Part shown: positions 36,049-48,084 of the stretch, piece after piece
Position numbering within the stretch: position 1 is the stretch's first letter
Layout: each line of letters opens with the position of its first letter
Assembly: GCF_000247695.1 (NCBI RefSeq)
Contig: NW_004624781.1
Span: forward strand, 11,717,354 to 11,781,353
Length of the DNA: 64,000 nt
Reading direction: 5' to 3'
Source: Heterocephalus glaber
Taxonomy: Eukaryota > Chordata > Mammalia > Rodentia > Bathyergidae
Program-made: the position numbers and the translations under genes
The notes under the pieces: generated by a model
Told to the model about the DNA's origin: nothing
The model's input: only the letters and a program-made list of their open reading frames with translations
The model's database searches: none

Positions 36049-36126
36049 TGGGCTGGGGATTTAGATCAGTGGCACTGTGCCTGCCTTGCAAATGCAAGGT
36101 CTTGAGTTTGATCCCCTGTACCATTA
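36049..36126 (+). mobile_element. ID-like SINE
   Basis: TGGGCTGGGGATTTAGATCA to TTTGATCCCCTGTACC; followed by a long A/T tail to ~36185. Confidence 0.88.
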
Positions 36127-36603
36127 AAAAAATTAAAATTAAAAATTAAAAAAAAATTTTTTGAATTTAAAAAATAAAATAAAATCAGACATCAGGCTGA
36201 GATGATCCTACCACATACACCTCAGTGGTGAAAGTCTAATTTGTATAAACATCCTGGAAAACAGTCTAATTCAGGAAGTGTCTGAGTAGCCATGCACTTT
36301 GCAATCTGAAGTAGGTCCTCGCTGTTACCATCTCATAACATTCTTTTTCCTGACCTCAGACTTATTTCTTTCTTGAATAGACAGTAAACTCTGGGAGGAC
36401 AGGTGTATGTCTGTTGTGCTCACTATTAAGTAATACACACCTAGCGTAGTGCCTGTTAAGTACTTGCTCCAAAGACACACCTTGTATGTATGTATAAATA
36501 AATATGTCGCTATGGAGGATAGATATTTTTTCCCCTATAAGCTCACATTCTACTGCAAGACACTACACTGATTATGTGCTAGGTGCTCTGATAAAGTAGT
36601 ATG

Positions 36604-36788
36604 AGGAAGTCAAGCTGGGACCAGTGGTGTGTGCCTGAGCTCCCAGCTACTTAGAAGGCTGAGGCAGGAAAAGCAAGGGCAGCCTGGACTACTTAGTGAC
36701 ACTCTGCCTCCAAATAAAAAGGGCTGAGAATGTAGCCCGGTGGCAGAGTACCCCTGGGTTCAATCCCATACTGGGCAGGGGGTGGGGG
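36604..36788 (+). mobile_element. B1-dID type dimeric SINE
   Basis: B1 part GCTGGGACCAGTGGTGTGTG...CTCTGCCTCCAAATAAAAA, then a shortened ID part GGGCTGAGAATGTAGCCCGG. Confidence 0.72.
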
Positions 36789-36799
36789 CGGGTGGGTGA

Positions 36800-37763
36800 G
36801 TAAGAGTTATAAGGGAAGAATGAAAGATTTTCATGAAGAAAGCATACAACATATGAAACAGTGAAGAGCAGCCAGATTAGAGGCTGTGAACATGGGAGGT
36901 GAAAGGGAACTACAGGACAGAGACAGACATGACATGCCAAGACATCTGAATTTTGTCCTGTGCAGTGTAGGAACCAGTAGTGGAGTTTAATAAATGAACA
37001 ACAGGATCAAACATATGTTGGGAAAAGCTCTAGTTCTAGAGAATGCAGTGGTGCTGCGAAACATTGCAGGGAGGAGAAAAGTCGGAATGCTGCGTGGTAG
37101 AAATTGGAAAATGGTAAAGCCAGAGTTAGAGCAGTGAGAGGAGGGGTAGGCTCAAGTGATACCGAAGGGAGTGATGACAACTCCACGTGTGCGGCTTCTA
37201 GGTGTCCCATTTGGGATACGGGGTAACTGATGGTGTGTCATTCACTGAGGAAATGGGAGAAGTGTGGTTAGAGTGGAGAGAGAGTTCGATTCAAATGCTC
37301 ATTTCCCTTTAACCGTTTCTACTCTTTGTATTCTGGGTTTGGGCACTATATTGGTTATTTAACCAATTTGTTGAGTACTAAGTTACTCCAAAACTTTAGC
37401 TATTTAACCCAATAAATATTTGTTACCTCACAGCTTATACAAGTCAGAAGTCTGGTTGCCTCTAGCCCAAGGCGTCTCGTTAAGTTGCAGTCAGCTGTGG
37501 GCAGGGGCTGCAGTCACATGAGTACTCAAGTTGGGTGAGAGCACCCACTTCCAGGAGGGCTTCCTGGACTGGTGCAGGGGAAGACCTTGGTTTCTTGCTC
37601 TACATCCTCAATGCGGGGGACTCCCCCTAGATGTGCTTAGGTGGCAGCTGACTTCACCATAGAGAACAGTCCCAGGAGGAAGCCTGGCCAACTTTTGACC
37701 TAGTCCTAGAAGTCAGACATTGACTTCTGCCATATTCTTGTTTGAAACAAGTTACTAAGTCCA
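36800..37763. other. intergenic, nothing recognised
   Basis: About 1 kb without a gene or a repeat I can name. Confidence 0.5.
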
Positions 37764-37868
37764 CAGTCTTTTTCTTGTTTTTTAAGACAGGGTCCCTCTG
37801 TTTGAAGCCAGGCTGGCTTCAAACTCACAGCAATCCTCCTGCCTCCACCTCTTGAAGGGAGGAATACG
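37764..37868 (-). mobile_element. B1 SINE, partial
   Basis: AAGACAGGGTCCCTCTGTTTG and GCAATCCTCCTGCCTCCACC. Confidence 0.75.
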
Positions 37869-38273
37869 AAAACAATTTATGAATGTATCTTTAAACCACC
37901 ACACAGGCCACTAACATTTGAGGGATGTAGAAGAATTAGGTTTAGAATAGAAGAGAAAGAAGTTCTTTCAGATTACTACCAACATGTTAAATCTGAGGTA
38001 GAAATAGCTGTTTGTATCAAAGAGAGTTAATAATTTGAGTCTTGATCTCAAAGGAGATGCTTTATCAATACAGAGTTAGGAGTCATTGGTCAGTGTGTGG
38101 TGATTGAAATCACAGCAGAGGGAAGGTCAGATTACTCAGCAGGAGTGAGTGGAATAAGAAAAGAGTCATAAATTGAGCCTCAAAGGGAAACCATAGTAGT
38201 TTAGTTGAAGTTTCATTACAGTGGCTAGTATGCATGCCAGATTCATAAACGTAAAGGAAGAAATAGAACATGG

Positions 38274-38358
38274 GGTTCGGGGGATTTAGCTCAGTGGTTC
38301 CTCAGCCTGCCTCACAAGCGCAAGGTCCCAAGTTCGATCCCGGTACCAAAAAAGAAAA
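38274..38358 (+). mobile_element. ID-like SINE
   Basis: TTCGGGGGATTTAGCTCAGT to TCGATCCCGGTACC. AGAAATAGAACATGGG / AGAAATAGAATGTGGG flank it. Confidence 0.92.
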
Positions 38359-38359
38359 G

Positions 38360-39172
38360 AAATAGAATGTGGGTTCAAAACAAATTATTCATTGTCAGCT
38401 GATCAGCAAAACTTGGGAAATAGTTTCATGATTTAAACCTCTTCAACTACAAAGGAAGTTTAATTCCCTGTTCTACTTAGACCCTAGGTGTGGACACCAT
38501 GAACACATTCAAAATGCAGGCAAGAGCGAGTTTAGAGTGCAGAGAGGGGAAAGAACAATTATTTTTAATATTTTACTATCAACATGCTGTACCTGCAATT
38601 CCCAGTGGACTCAAAGTAAAGATATTAATAGGTTAGCTATGCATTATAAGTAGGTGGTACTTCTCATAAAACCTTTTTAAAGTATTTGACCTGAAGGTTT
38701 ATTAAGTTGCTCATCGAGTTGTACAAATAAAGAGGATGCTTTTCAATAATCCTTCATTCTTGGTGTGTTCCCTTGGCTAATGTCCAGACTATTTATCAAG
38801 GAACAGAAGAGCAGACACCCTTAGGAGGTATATATGTGGAGTTTGGGTCTGACCTTCCAAACAAACTTTAAGGCTCTGAGGCCCAGACCTGTGTTTGTTT
38901 CTAAGACAGATCTCTAGATTGCCACATTACAGAGTCAGTCAGGTTCACCTTGGCAGATGCTTGCTTTCAATATATGTATGAACGGTTGTGAAAACACAAT
39001 CAAATGATCGCTTCTTGGCTGAGATCAAGTGTAAAAAGTGATCAGATGAGCTATGAAAGGTTTTCTTGTTTTATTGCTGTACATGCCTGGTATAACCTGG
39101 TTAATTCTCTACAGATTGGAGTGAAAAGCCTGAGCATAAATTGACTTTTGTTCTGAAAGTGAAGAACCCTAG
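38360..39172. other. intergenic, nothing recognised
   Basis: No gene or named repeat seen. Confidence 0.5.
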
Positions 39173-39262
39173 GGCCGGAGATTTAGCTCAGTGGTTTCGC
39201 CGCCTGCTTCGCAAGCACAAGTACCCGAGTTCGATCCCCGGTACCGAAAAAAAACAAACAAA
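39173..39262 (+). mobile_element. ID-like SINE, young
   Basis: GGCCGGAGATTTAGCTCAGT to ATCCCCGGTACCG, A tail; AACCCTA on both sides. Confidence 0.93.
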
Positions 39263-39437
39263 AAAACCCTAAAGGTTCTGTGATGAGCAGCCTGAAATTC
39301 TCCTTCCCTTTTCAGGAGAATGCATTTCTTGGGGGTGTTGGCAAGAACTGTTTCTAATCTCACAGATCAGGAGAGGCCAGAGGCCATACACATTAGTCTT
39401 AAGAACCACACTAATTCCGTGGGTTTCCAGTCCCTCC

Positions 39438-40041
39438 CTCTACCCCTTGAAAAAAGGAGTGATGTGTTCAGATGGCAGGAAAGAATTATTGGTAACCATC
39501 TTTGCAGAAATCTACCATAGTCCTTAAGCTGGTAGTAGGAGAGCTTAGACCAGGATATATTTTTTCTGCTTTTCAATCCATTGCTTTTAAAATTATGCCA
39601 TATTTCTCAAATACCACCAATACTTCACTGAGATACATGCTGACCCCAGGCCCTCTGCATGGTAGGATTCAGACAGTTACGGTTTAAATCTAAAATGTCC
39701 CCCAAAGACTCATGTGCTCACAGTAGAGCTTTTGGAAGGTGATCAGCCCATGGGGGCCCTATAGCTGACTTGCTGTTAGGAGGTGGGGTCTGATCAGAAG
39801 AGGTGGCTCTCTGGGGGCGTGGCCTGGAATGGTTTTTCTCCTTGTCTCTTCTCTAGATCTCTCTACTTCCTATCCCCCATGCTGTGAGCAGCTGACCTCC
39901 GCCATGCCCCTCTGCCAGGCAGTCCTGCCTTGGAGCCAGTGAACTATGGACCAAAACCTCTACAAACTGAGCCAAAATAAAACTTTCCTCCTTTAAATTG
40001 TGGATGTCAGGTATTATGTTTCAGAAACAAGAAAGTAACTA
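39438..40041 (+). repeat. inverted duplication, copy A (flank plus LTR-like part)
   Basis: Near-identical, in reverse orientation, to 59285-60048. The first ~245 bp (AGTCCTTAAGCTGGTAGTAG..., CCCCAGGCCCTCTGCATGGT) are not LTR; from about 39683 the sequence is the same MaLR-like LTR type found at 53517, 55923 and 59285 (TTACGGTTTAAATCTAAAATG, GGTGGGGTCTGATCAGAAGA, GGCAGTCCTGCCTTGGAGCC). The similarity fades after ~39940 and is patchy to ~40041. Confidence 0.8.
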
Positions 40042-40167
40042 AGTTGCATACTAGATTAATTAAGCAACAAAATAAATACATTGTAAATGATGGGAAAAAG
40101 GAAGCCAAAGTATGAATTGGTCCTGGGCTATTATGTCTGCAACTCATTTTGAAATTGGAAGATTTAA

Positions 40168-40306
40168 GCCAGGCATAGTGGCGCACACCTTCAATCCCAG
40201 CACTCAGGAAGCTGAGGCAGAAGGATTGTCGAAAGTTTGAGGAGAACCTGGGCTACATAGTGAATTCAAGAGCAGCCTGAACTACATGAAGAGGCACCGT
40301 CTTAAA
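40168..40306 (+). mobile_element. B1 SINE
   Basis: GCCAGGCATAGTGGCGCACA, both duplication copies, weak tail. Confidence 0.9.
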
Positions 40307-40309
40307 AAT

Positions 40310-42042
40310 TGGAAGATTTAGACAGAGAAATGTTAACACTTAGGCTTGATGACAGATATATAGGAGTTAAATGAAATATTTCTGCAACATGTCTACGTTT
40401 AAGATTATTCAAGATGCAGACATTTTTAAAGGGTATTGTTCCCAGTGAGAGGTCTTATAGGGAGGTTACAGAGAATGAAGACTATTGGATTGGCCCATCC
40501 ACAGATCACAGTGGAGTGAGACAGTGCACTTAGAGCAGGCAGGAACTGAGTGGACTTAGATAAGGAAGGAGTCGGGGAGCATGCAGAGGCCGTTTGGAGA
40601 AGTGTATGGAATGGAAGGTAGGACACTAACGGCAGGAGAACCCAGGAGTTCTGTTTTTGTTTTCAGAATGGTGTGAACTTGTCCAAGTTTACTAATTTGG
40701 GGAAATAGTCTGTCACATGATACAACACAAAGTTGCAAATGGAAGGGATAATTATTGCTAGAAACCAGTTGGGAGCCCTGGGGGAGGGGCCATGAGACAG
40801 AGGCAGAAAGTAAGGTCAGGATGCTGGGTATACCTGGAGAGGGTCACTCACTCCCCCCCACCCCCTGAAGCACCCGTCCGTTCCATCCCTTGTGTTGCTG
40901 CCCTGAAGTATGGGTGAAACTGACCCTACTTCCAGCTCCCTGCGTGGCGTCTGGTGGTTTCTGTGGTAACCCTGATGAATACCAGTCAGTACCAGTAAAC
41001 CTCTTAGACTCAGGAGTGATTTAAGGATGTGTCCAGTCACTAGGAATCCCAGCACTCTGTGAGACGAAGCACTCTCTCTGGGGTGAGCAAAGGCCACCGT
41101 AGGCACACCTGGTGCTGCCGGGGCAGGTTTTGAGGACAGATGCTACCCTGAAGATCCTTCTGTGCTGTGGAAGAAGAAGCCAGGAATTCACCCGGTGAAT
41201 CAGAGCTCGAGTCCCAACTGAACCATACCTAGAGCTCTTCCGACCCCTAGACTTGTAAGCTCTTTTAGGCAGTGCCTCTCTTACCTTGTTCCTTTGTGGG
41301 TTTGTTTGCCAGTTTGAGTAGGCGTTTTGTTATTTAGGACCAGAATCATCCCAACTGACAAAAAAAAAGATGAGATAAATTGTCGTCTAACAAATGTTTC
41401 AAAGAGGCACAAAATCAAAAGTGTTGAAAGTAATAGAGAGGAAACCAGGAAATTCCTGGTTTTTCAGGTCTAGAGCATGAAACTTCCTTTATAACACAAT
41501 CTTCCAAAAGTATTTCCTCCAAATCCCTACTGCACTTTAATGGCACAAGTTCTGTCAGACATTGTCTCACGTTATTCTTTTTCAGGTATCTAGTGTGTGT
41601 TACATTTCTAAGCAGATAGTGAGCTCCTCGCAGGCAATGATGGGATCTTTCTACAGCTGTGTTCCTAACCTGAGACTGAGCCCAGGCCCCGGTGAGTTCT
41701 ATCTGTGCAGTGGATGTGAGTGAAATGGCGCTAAGAGCTCCCCATAAACCTGCGTGTTGCTGGGTTGTCTTCACCTCAGCTTGAAACCTCCCATTCTAGG
41801 ACAGCTCCACAACCAGTTGTGCATAAAGAGAGAAATTAAAAAGCAAACAACAAAACCCTTGTATTTATTAAATGCCACAGAAGTCTTCCCTCAAGAAGGA
41901 ATAAAGTTCCATGTTTGGGGTACGTTTTGACCACACTGTCTTAACTCATTTAATGTTTCTCTAGCTCATTTAAGAGCAACGAAAGAAGTACAAATTCGGG
42001 TTAGAGTTAACAATTTGGAAAGCACCATATTTCAAAACCTCT
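40310..42042. other. intergenic, nothing recognised
   Basis: 1.7 kb with no gene or named repeat; short open frames on the - strand (40816-41106, 41415-41774) lack any recognisable product. Confidence 0.5.
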
Positions 42043-42044
42043 TA

Positions 42045-42548
42045 CAAGGGATGATCAAATTATATTATAAATGTTTACTTCTTTAAAATTTATATTAGAA
42101 GACGCATTGTCCTTGATACCCTTCAGAATATCCCCCCTCTTCTCTCTTCGAATACACCTGTTCTTGCCACTCTCTGAACCAGTACTGGAAGTCCTCTTTC
42201 ATGTCTATACGAGAGCTGATCAAAAATATGGCAAATGCTGCTGCCGAGCGCCATCCAACAGAAAGACAGGCTCATAAAAGCATTCGCTGGATCCGACACG
42301 GTGCAACTTCTAGCTCTTCCCCCAAGGTCAACATGACTGTGAAAAGTAAACGTGTGTGAGTCAGTTCAGGGTACTGAGGCAGCCAAGACTGGGCCTCCAG
42401 AACTGCTTTAAAAAGTGACAGGAACCATGGGACACGTGTATTCAACTCTAGGGAGGAGTATTTTGAGGGACATTAAGAGCAATGTGTCTGTCACTGTAAC
42501 AAACTTTTACAAATTTAAACAGTCATCCTGTTTTTCTGTCATACCCCA
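42045..42548. mobile_element. palindromic (foldback) mariner-like DNA element, copy 2
   Basis: TA on both sides (42043-42044, 42549-42550). Left end CAAGGGATGATCAAATTATA; complement of right end TGGGGTATGACAGAAAAACA. The arms are inverted relatives: left arm on the - strand begins DMKEDFQYWFREW, right arm on the + strand contains CCTCCAGAACTGCTTTAAAA and GGGAGGAGTATTTTGAGGGAC (the YFEG codons, with the reading frame decayed). A second internal TGATCAAAAATATGG (42218-42232) resembles the terminal repeat and suggests a third partial end in the centre. Confidence 0.7.
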
Positions 42549-42559
42549 TAATAACATTC

Positions 42560-43020
42560 TGCCTGGTGGTGAAACTTGTCTGGACCTGAATATGTAGTCT
42601 GTGATTCTAATAGCACAGACACATCAATAATGGCAACACACTCACCTCCAATCACTAAAGTGCTAGGAAGAAGACACCTACTCTCCCTGCCTCCTCATCT
42701 GCAGGAATGTTCCCCAGTGCCAAGAAAACATAGTCATCCACAGCTTTGGGAACTGGTGTTTCAGCAGGCCCCCATCCAACTTCAACTTCTGCCTCCAACC
42801 TGTAAGGTTTTTAGCTTAGCCTGGTGGGAATCCAAATAACTAAAGAGTATATAGTGTCCAGGAACAGCTGCACTGACTACATATTTCTTCATGAGACAGT
42901 ATCTTGCTTCTGAAGTTATCCATTGAAAGTGAGAGTTGGTTGGCAAACAGGTACTCAGTTACGGTGAGAAGAAAGAAGGTGTGGTGTGCTCATGAATAGT
43001 AGAATTTATATAGACAATAA
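42560..43020. other. intergenic, nothing recognised
   Basis: No gene or named repeat seen. Confidence 0.5.
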
Positions 43021-43023
43021 TAT

Positions 43024-43162
43024 GCCAGGTGTGGTGGCACACGCCTATAATCCCAGCACTTGGGAGGCTGAGGCAGGAGGATCACCATGAGTTCAAGGCC
43101 AGCCTGGGCTACACTGAGTTCAAGACCAGTCTGAACTACACAGGAAGATTTTATCTCAAAAT
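43024..43162 (+). mobile_element. B1 SINE
   Basis: GCCAGGTGTGGTGGCACACG, internal duplication, ATCTCAAAATAAATAAG tail. Confidence 0.92.
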
Positions 43163-43164
43163 AA

Positions 43165-45090
43165 ATAAGTTAATAATGTGCTGTATATTTCAGAAAAGAG
43201 AAGAAAGAATTTTGAGTGTATTCACCACAAAAAATAATGACGAATAAGAATATAGACATTATATTCACCCTGACTTGAACATTGCACTACATATATGTGT
43301 ATTGAAATAATGTATGGTACTCCATAAAATTTTAAAGTATCAATTTAAAAGATAAATACATAAATACTGGTGGGATGGGAAGGCATGAGGCCTTAGGAGG
43401 CACTGAAGTGATTTTCCCCAACCAGAAAGCATCTTCAACAATAAAGAATTGAGATTTCTTTTAAGTTGAGACATAGACCCAGATTAAATGAGTAAGATCT
43501 ATTTGTTTCATCAAATGAAAATGTTAATATTTTTATACAACTGAAAGATGCACTGTATTTTATATCTATTTGAATCTCATGGAATTTGTGTTTTGTTTTT
43601 AACCATTTAGTCTTGGGTCCCAGCAAATATGAAAAGGGCACTTTTAGTATTGTGAAAAATAAATAATTGAACTCATTTTGCAAGAAGAATGTCTGGCCTC
43701 TGCCCCAGCAAAATGGATGTGAATTATAGTTCCCAAGTGCTGCAGTGGGCAGCTGGAAATAGTTCTGCCCAGCTCCAGTCTGCAGTCCCACACAATGACA
43801 CAATGAGTTTTCTTTTGAGTTTAGAAATTAGGGAAATTGTGAAATCACAGGGCCCTGCCCTTGAATGCCTCCATATCCTTGTGTGCTGGGAGCTTAATAA
43901 AGTGGTAGGTCAGTCCTTAATTCAGTGTGGCTCTTTTTATTGCTATCATCCAGTGCCAGAAAACTTGCACTCTGTAGGAGCAAGAACTGTGGAACTTACC
44001 AAGCGCCTAAGGCCACAATGTCATTTTGCATACAGGGGAGTGCTGAGCTTGCTGTCAGCCAAGATTTCCACCTCCCAGGAGCCCAGGCCGGGCAGTGGGG
44101 AAGTCTCTGAATGTTAAGATTGTCAGCTGCAACGTGGAGAGGCAGAGAAGCCAGGGGGCTGAGTCCAGAGCTGGGCTTTGTTGGAGGCAGTTGAGAGCAC
44201 TGAGGTAGACTCAGCTCTGCCTTTTGCGAAATTTGCATCCCTCCTCTCTCCAAACTGCAGAATCCAGATATTTACCCCCCTCCCCCACCTCAGCATATTC
44301 TACAGGCCAGAGTAGCCACCCAATAAATAATGGATATAGAAATTCCTTTTGGGCCACGAGTCACTGCATAAATGTGTTGTATTGTCAGATCAAACCAATG
44401 AGAGGCGCCATCTGGGCTGCAATGTGAAGGGAATTTCAAGCGGAGGGGAAAAGGGTGATAACATTGGGGTGACGCAAACACAGCACAAGGGAACAGCAGG
44501 TCAGCCAAGGAGGCACAGGCCTGGCCAGGGTGCCACTGGGACAAAGGGAACACAGGAGCCTAAGGCAGGGCAGAACTGTGAATAAGGGGTCACGGGCCTT
44601 GGTAGGGCGGGCATGGGGAGAAACCAGAAGCTCCTTCAGGGGAGGTGGGAGCAGGGCTGGGCAGCAGTGGGCAGTGCAGCTGTAACACAAGAGCTGGGGG
44701 CAGTGGGGAAACCAGGAAGTCTGCAGGCACGACGGTCAGGGGAGGAGCTTTTTTAACAAATCTAAGGGTGCAGGGATCACTTTCACCTAGCAAGCTGCTC
44801 AGCCTTGTTTCTTTTGTTCCAGGCAGGCCAGCTCTATTCGAGAGGATACAGGCAAGCCGGGGAGATGAAGGTGCAGGTCCTAAATCCACCGAAGGTCGAG
44901 TGATAGGTGGCCAGTCCCACAGACCTGCACACAGCTGGGCTCCGCTCTCCCTCCTTCCTCCACGCCACAGGGCTGGAAGGAATCCAGGGAGCCCTTCCGA
45001 AAATTCCTTTAGAGAACTGACCTCATTTGAAGCGGACACTGAGCCTGGAGAAGGTCAGTTACCTCCCAAGAAACTCGCTTAAAAAATAAT
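43165..45090. other. intergenic, GC-richer, no gene recognised
   Basis: 44000-45080 is noticeably richer in G+C than its surroundings, so overlapping open frames occur on both strands (43689-44117 +, 44590-45039 -, 44645-45082 +). None resembles a protein I know. Confidence 0.5.
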
Positions 45091-45091
45091 G

Positions 45092-45243
45092 GATGACTTT
45101 TTTTCCTCCAGTACTGGGGATGGAACCCAGGAGCCCTCTCTCACTGACCAACATCCCCAGCTCGCTTTATTTTTTATCCCGAGACAGAGTCTCAACTACG
45201 TTGCCCAGACTGACCTCGAACTTGTAATCCCTGTAACTTTTGA
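45092..45243 (-). mobile_element. B1-dID type dimeric SINE
   Basis: ID complement (CAGTACTGGGGATGGAACCC) next to B1 complement (GAGACAGAGTCTCAACTACG), the order expected for a dimer on this strand. Confidence 0.7.
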
Positions 45244-45506
45244 AAACTTAGATTCTGGGGTATAGGAAGGAAAAGCAAGTCAAGCAGCTGAGCCCAGCTG
45301 CCCAAACTAAAGCCTCTGCTGCCGGCTGAAGTGGGCCCCGGCATGAGCTTCTCCTCATGTCGTTTCCATGTCTATTGTATATTATGTTAATGTTTAAATG
45401 GTCAAGTGCATACAGCAGCCTTGAGAGGGACAATGGGGCTGTACCAGTTAAAGCTAAATAGTAATGTGGAGGGACAGAGATACCTATTTTTTTCCTCATA
45501 CTCCTT

Positions 45507-45600
45507 TTTTTAAAGAGTCTCATTGTGTTGCTCAGGCTGACCTCAAACTCCTAGATTCAGGTGCTCTTCCTGCCCCAGCCTCCCCTTTACCCTGGGACTA
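45507..45600 (-). mobile_element. B1 SINE, partial
   Basis: AGAGTCTCATTGTGTTGCTC, TGCCCCAGCCTCCCC, CTGGGACTATGAGC. Confidence 0.7.
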
Positions 45601-45637
45601 TGAGCAATCTACACTTAGATTGATTGACTGACTGACT

Positions 45638-45716
45638 GATTTTTTTGAAGATTGAACCCAGAGCCTCGTGCATACCAGGCAAGTGCTCGACCACTGAGCT
45701 GCTCACAGCCCCGCCC
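45638..45716 (-). mobile_element. older tRNA-derived SINE
   Basis: AAGATTGAACCCAGAGCCTC and CAAGTGCTCGACCACTGAGC. Confidence 0.72.
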
Positions 45717-45859
45717 CGTGTTAGCCCATCCATCCACACCTGCATGGGGCTGCAGTCATTCACTGGAAACTACAGCACACTTGGCTGTCCCTTGCTCATG
45801 GTAGCATTGGTTTGTGAGACCTTTTTGTTGGGATGCAAGTTCATTATCCATAGATAAGT

Positions 45860-46889
45860 CATCGCTGAGGACTCTGTTTCACCCCACTACATTTCTGAAC
45901 ATTTTTATCCTTCCCCCTACATTAATTACTTTTGAAGAGTACTACATGAATTTGAATATTTAATATCTCTAGATCTCTAAAAGCTTGATTGGGCTGGTAG
46001 ACCTCCTGTCCCAATGATCAAACTTACTTAAAACTAGGAAATATATCCTGCTGAGTTCATGGAATAATGTTAACTGAGGACTCGGTGGCTTCATGTGCCT
46101 ATAAACCCGGCGTGGGCAGTGATCTGTCCTCCCACTGACCTTTCCCTCTTAGTCACCAGCTTTGGCTTGGCCTGACCGTTGGCTTAGCCCAGAACTCCTG
46201 CGCAGTGACCACCTTTTATCTTTGGTTTTGAGGGAAATACTTAAGTGAAGAAGTTTCAAAGCTATTCTCACAACGGTGGCATTAATCATATCCCTAGTGA
46301 CCAATTCTCTTTACCAGATGTTATACTGAATGGCATGTTTAAAAATAAACAGGCACACCTCTCTACATTGTCACTTCCTGCCCATGCCAATGCCTTTGGT
46401 GTACGTTACATTTCCTGTTTCGTGGTTGTGCAATGGCTGCAGATAATTCTGGGCAACTGAATGCACAGGCAGAGACAGTATGGCTTATTTCTTTTCTCTA
46501 TAATGGTTAACTACCCCTAGCAGGATTAGTCATTCTCCTTTTCTGCTTCTGTAGCACTTTGATTTCATTTCTGATACATTTGTCAGATTATAATTACAGT
46601 ACTTACATGAGACCTTAAGAGGGAGTCACTGTTTCTTTTTTGATTGCTTATTTGTCTATTTTGTTTCTTATTATGTATCTGTTGTGCAGTCTGGCCCTGG
46701 TGCCTGGCATTTAGGGGATATTCAGTGTTTGTGAAATTGGATGATTTGCCTTGGGAGTTTCTTGATTATAGACATGTAGATCCTGGCAGCGTTGTCAGGG
46801 ACATGGATGAGCAAAATGAACCAAGCTTCCATGTGTATCAGAATAAACATTTTTTCCAAAAATTTTATGAAACAATTAATAAACAAGGA
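45860..46889. other. intergenic, nothing recognised
   Basis: No gene or named repeat seen. Confidence 0.5.
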
Positions 46890-46993
46890 ATTTTGCTGAG
46901 TTTGATGGTGCATACCTGCAATCCCAGCCCTGAGTCAGGAAGATCACAAGTTTGAGGCCAGCCCAGACCATCTAGCAAGACTGTCAAAAACAA
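46890..46993 (+). mobile_element. B1 SINE, diverged
   Basis: GCTGAGTTTGATGGTGCATA..., GAGGCCAGCCCAGACCATCT. AACAAGGAATTTT repeats flank it. Confidence 0.78.
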
Positions 46994-47117
46994 GGAATTT
47001 TATGTCATTGCAAATTAAAGAGGAAAAGTAAGGGATGTCAGATATAGGTAATCCTCCTAGGAAATATCCTAGGAAATATTTCTGAGTTAAGAGAATTGTG
47101 AGTTTGCTTTTTCTCTT

Positions 47118-47205
47118 TCTTATTTTTTGCAGTGCTGGGGATTAAACCTAGAGCCTTGTACAAATTAATCAAGTGCTCCACCACTAAGCCACACACACCC
47201 CACCC
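47118..47205 (-). mobile_element. older tRNA-derived SINE
   Basis: TTTTTTGCAGTGCTGGGGAT, CAAGTGCTCCACCACTAAGC. Confidence 0.72.
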
Positions 47206-47462
47206 TCTGCAACCCCCAACCCCCACCCACCCACCCCCTGTCTAATTCTTTTACAATCCTAACTGTTTCTCTAATCCCTTCCTTTTGCACTGGGACATTC
47301 CCTCAATACTAGAGTTGTTTTCTTTTGCCCCACCCTCGTTGCTATAGCTGATGAATCATAGAAACCAGAGACGGGAAAGACCAGTGAATTCCTCTCCAGA
47401 TTAGGGAGTGGAGCCCTGGGATGTGGGGAAGACCGACCTTTCCTTTAAAAGAGAAAAGAATG

Positions 47463-47556
47463 GGGCTGAGAATTTAGCTCCATGGTGCTGTGCCTGCCTC
47501 GGAAGTGGAAGGTCCTGAGTTTGACCCCTGGTACTGGAAAAAAAAATAATAAAAGA
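47463..47556 (+). mobile_element. ID-like SINE
   Basis: GGGCTGAGAATTTAGCTCCA to TTTGACCCCTGGTACTGG. AAAAGAGAAAAGAA is repeated on both sides. Confidence 0.9.
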
Positions 47557-47725
47557 GAAAAGAACAAAGCTGCAGCTAGTGCGAATCCTAGGACTCGCCC
47601 TGTTGGAAAGCAATAGAGCTCTCCAGGGGCCCCAGGAAACCAGACACCAAGTGTTCAGGAGTCAAACTAAAATTCTGTTCCCCAAGTAATTAAGTTAGAT
47701 TAGTGCATGTTCTAACCAAGATTTC

Positions 47726-47808
47726 TTCTTCTTCTTCTTCTTCTTCTTCTTCTTCTTCTTCTTCTTCTTCTTCTTCTTCTTCTTCTTCTTCTTCTTCTTC
47801 TTCTTCTT
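47726..47808. repeat. (CTT)n microsatellite
   Basis: About 27 near-perfect CTT units at the 3' end of an antisense B1, so it probably grew from that element's A-rich tail. Confidence 0.97.
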
Positions 47809-47950
47809 TTTGATACAGGTTCTTGCTATGTAGCTTAGGGTGGCGCTGAACTCACTATGCAGTTCAGGCTGGCCTCGAACTCCTGGCAATCCTCCTGCCT
47901 CAGCTTCCTGGGTGCTGGGATTACAGGCATGTGCCACCACTCCCAGTTTA
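47809..47950 (-). mobile_element. B1 SINE with expanded trinucleotide tail
   Basis: TTGATACAGGTTCTTGCTAT to GTGCCACCACTCCCAGTT. TAACCAAG stands on both sides of B1 plus microsatellite. Confidence 0.93.
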
Positions 47951-48084
47951 ACCAAGTCTTAACAAAATGTGAGACTCTGTTATAGCAGGGTTTTACAAAT
48001 TTAAGAGATAGTAAGGAAACTACACATGATCTAGGCTGTAATATCCAGTTTGCAGATGCTAAGAGACTAAGATTGACACTGGCC

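Noticed and set aside
47695..47955. 86-codon - strand frame with a long Lys run
   Set aside because: Translation of a B1 SINE and its (CTT)n tail.
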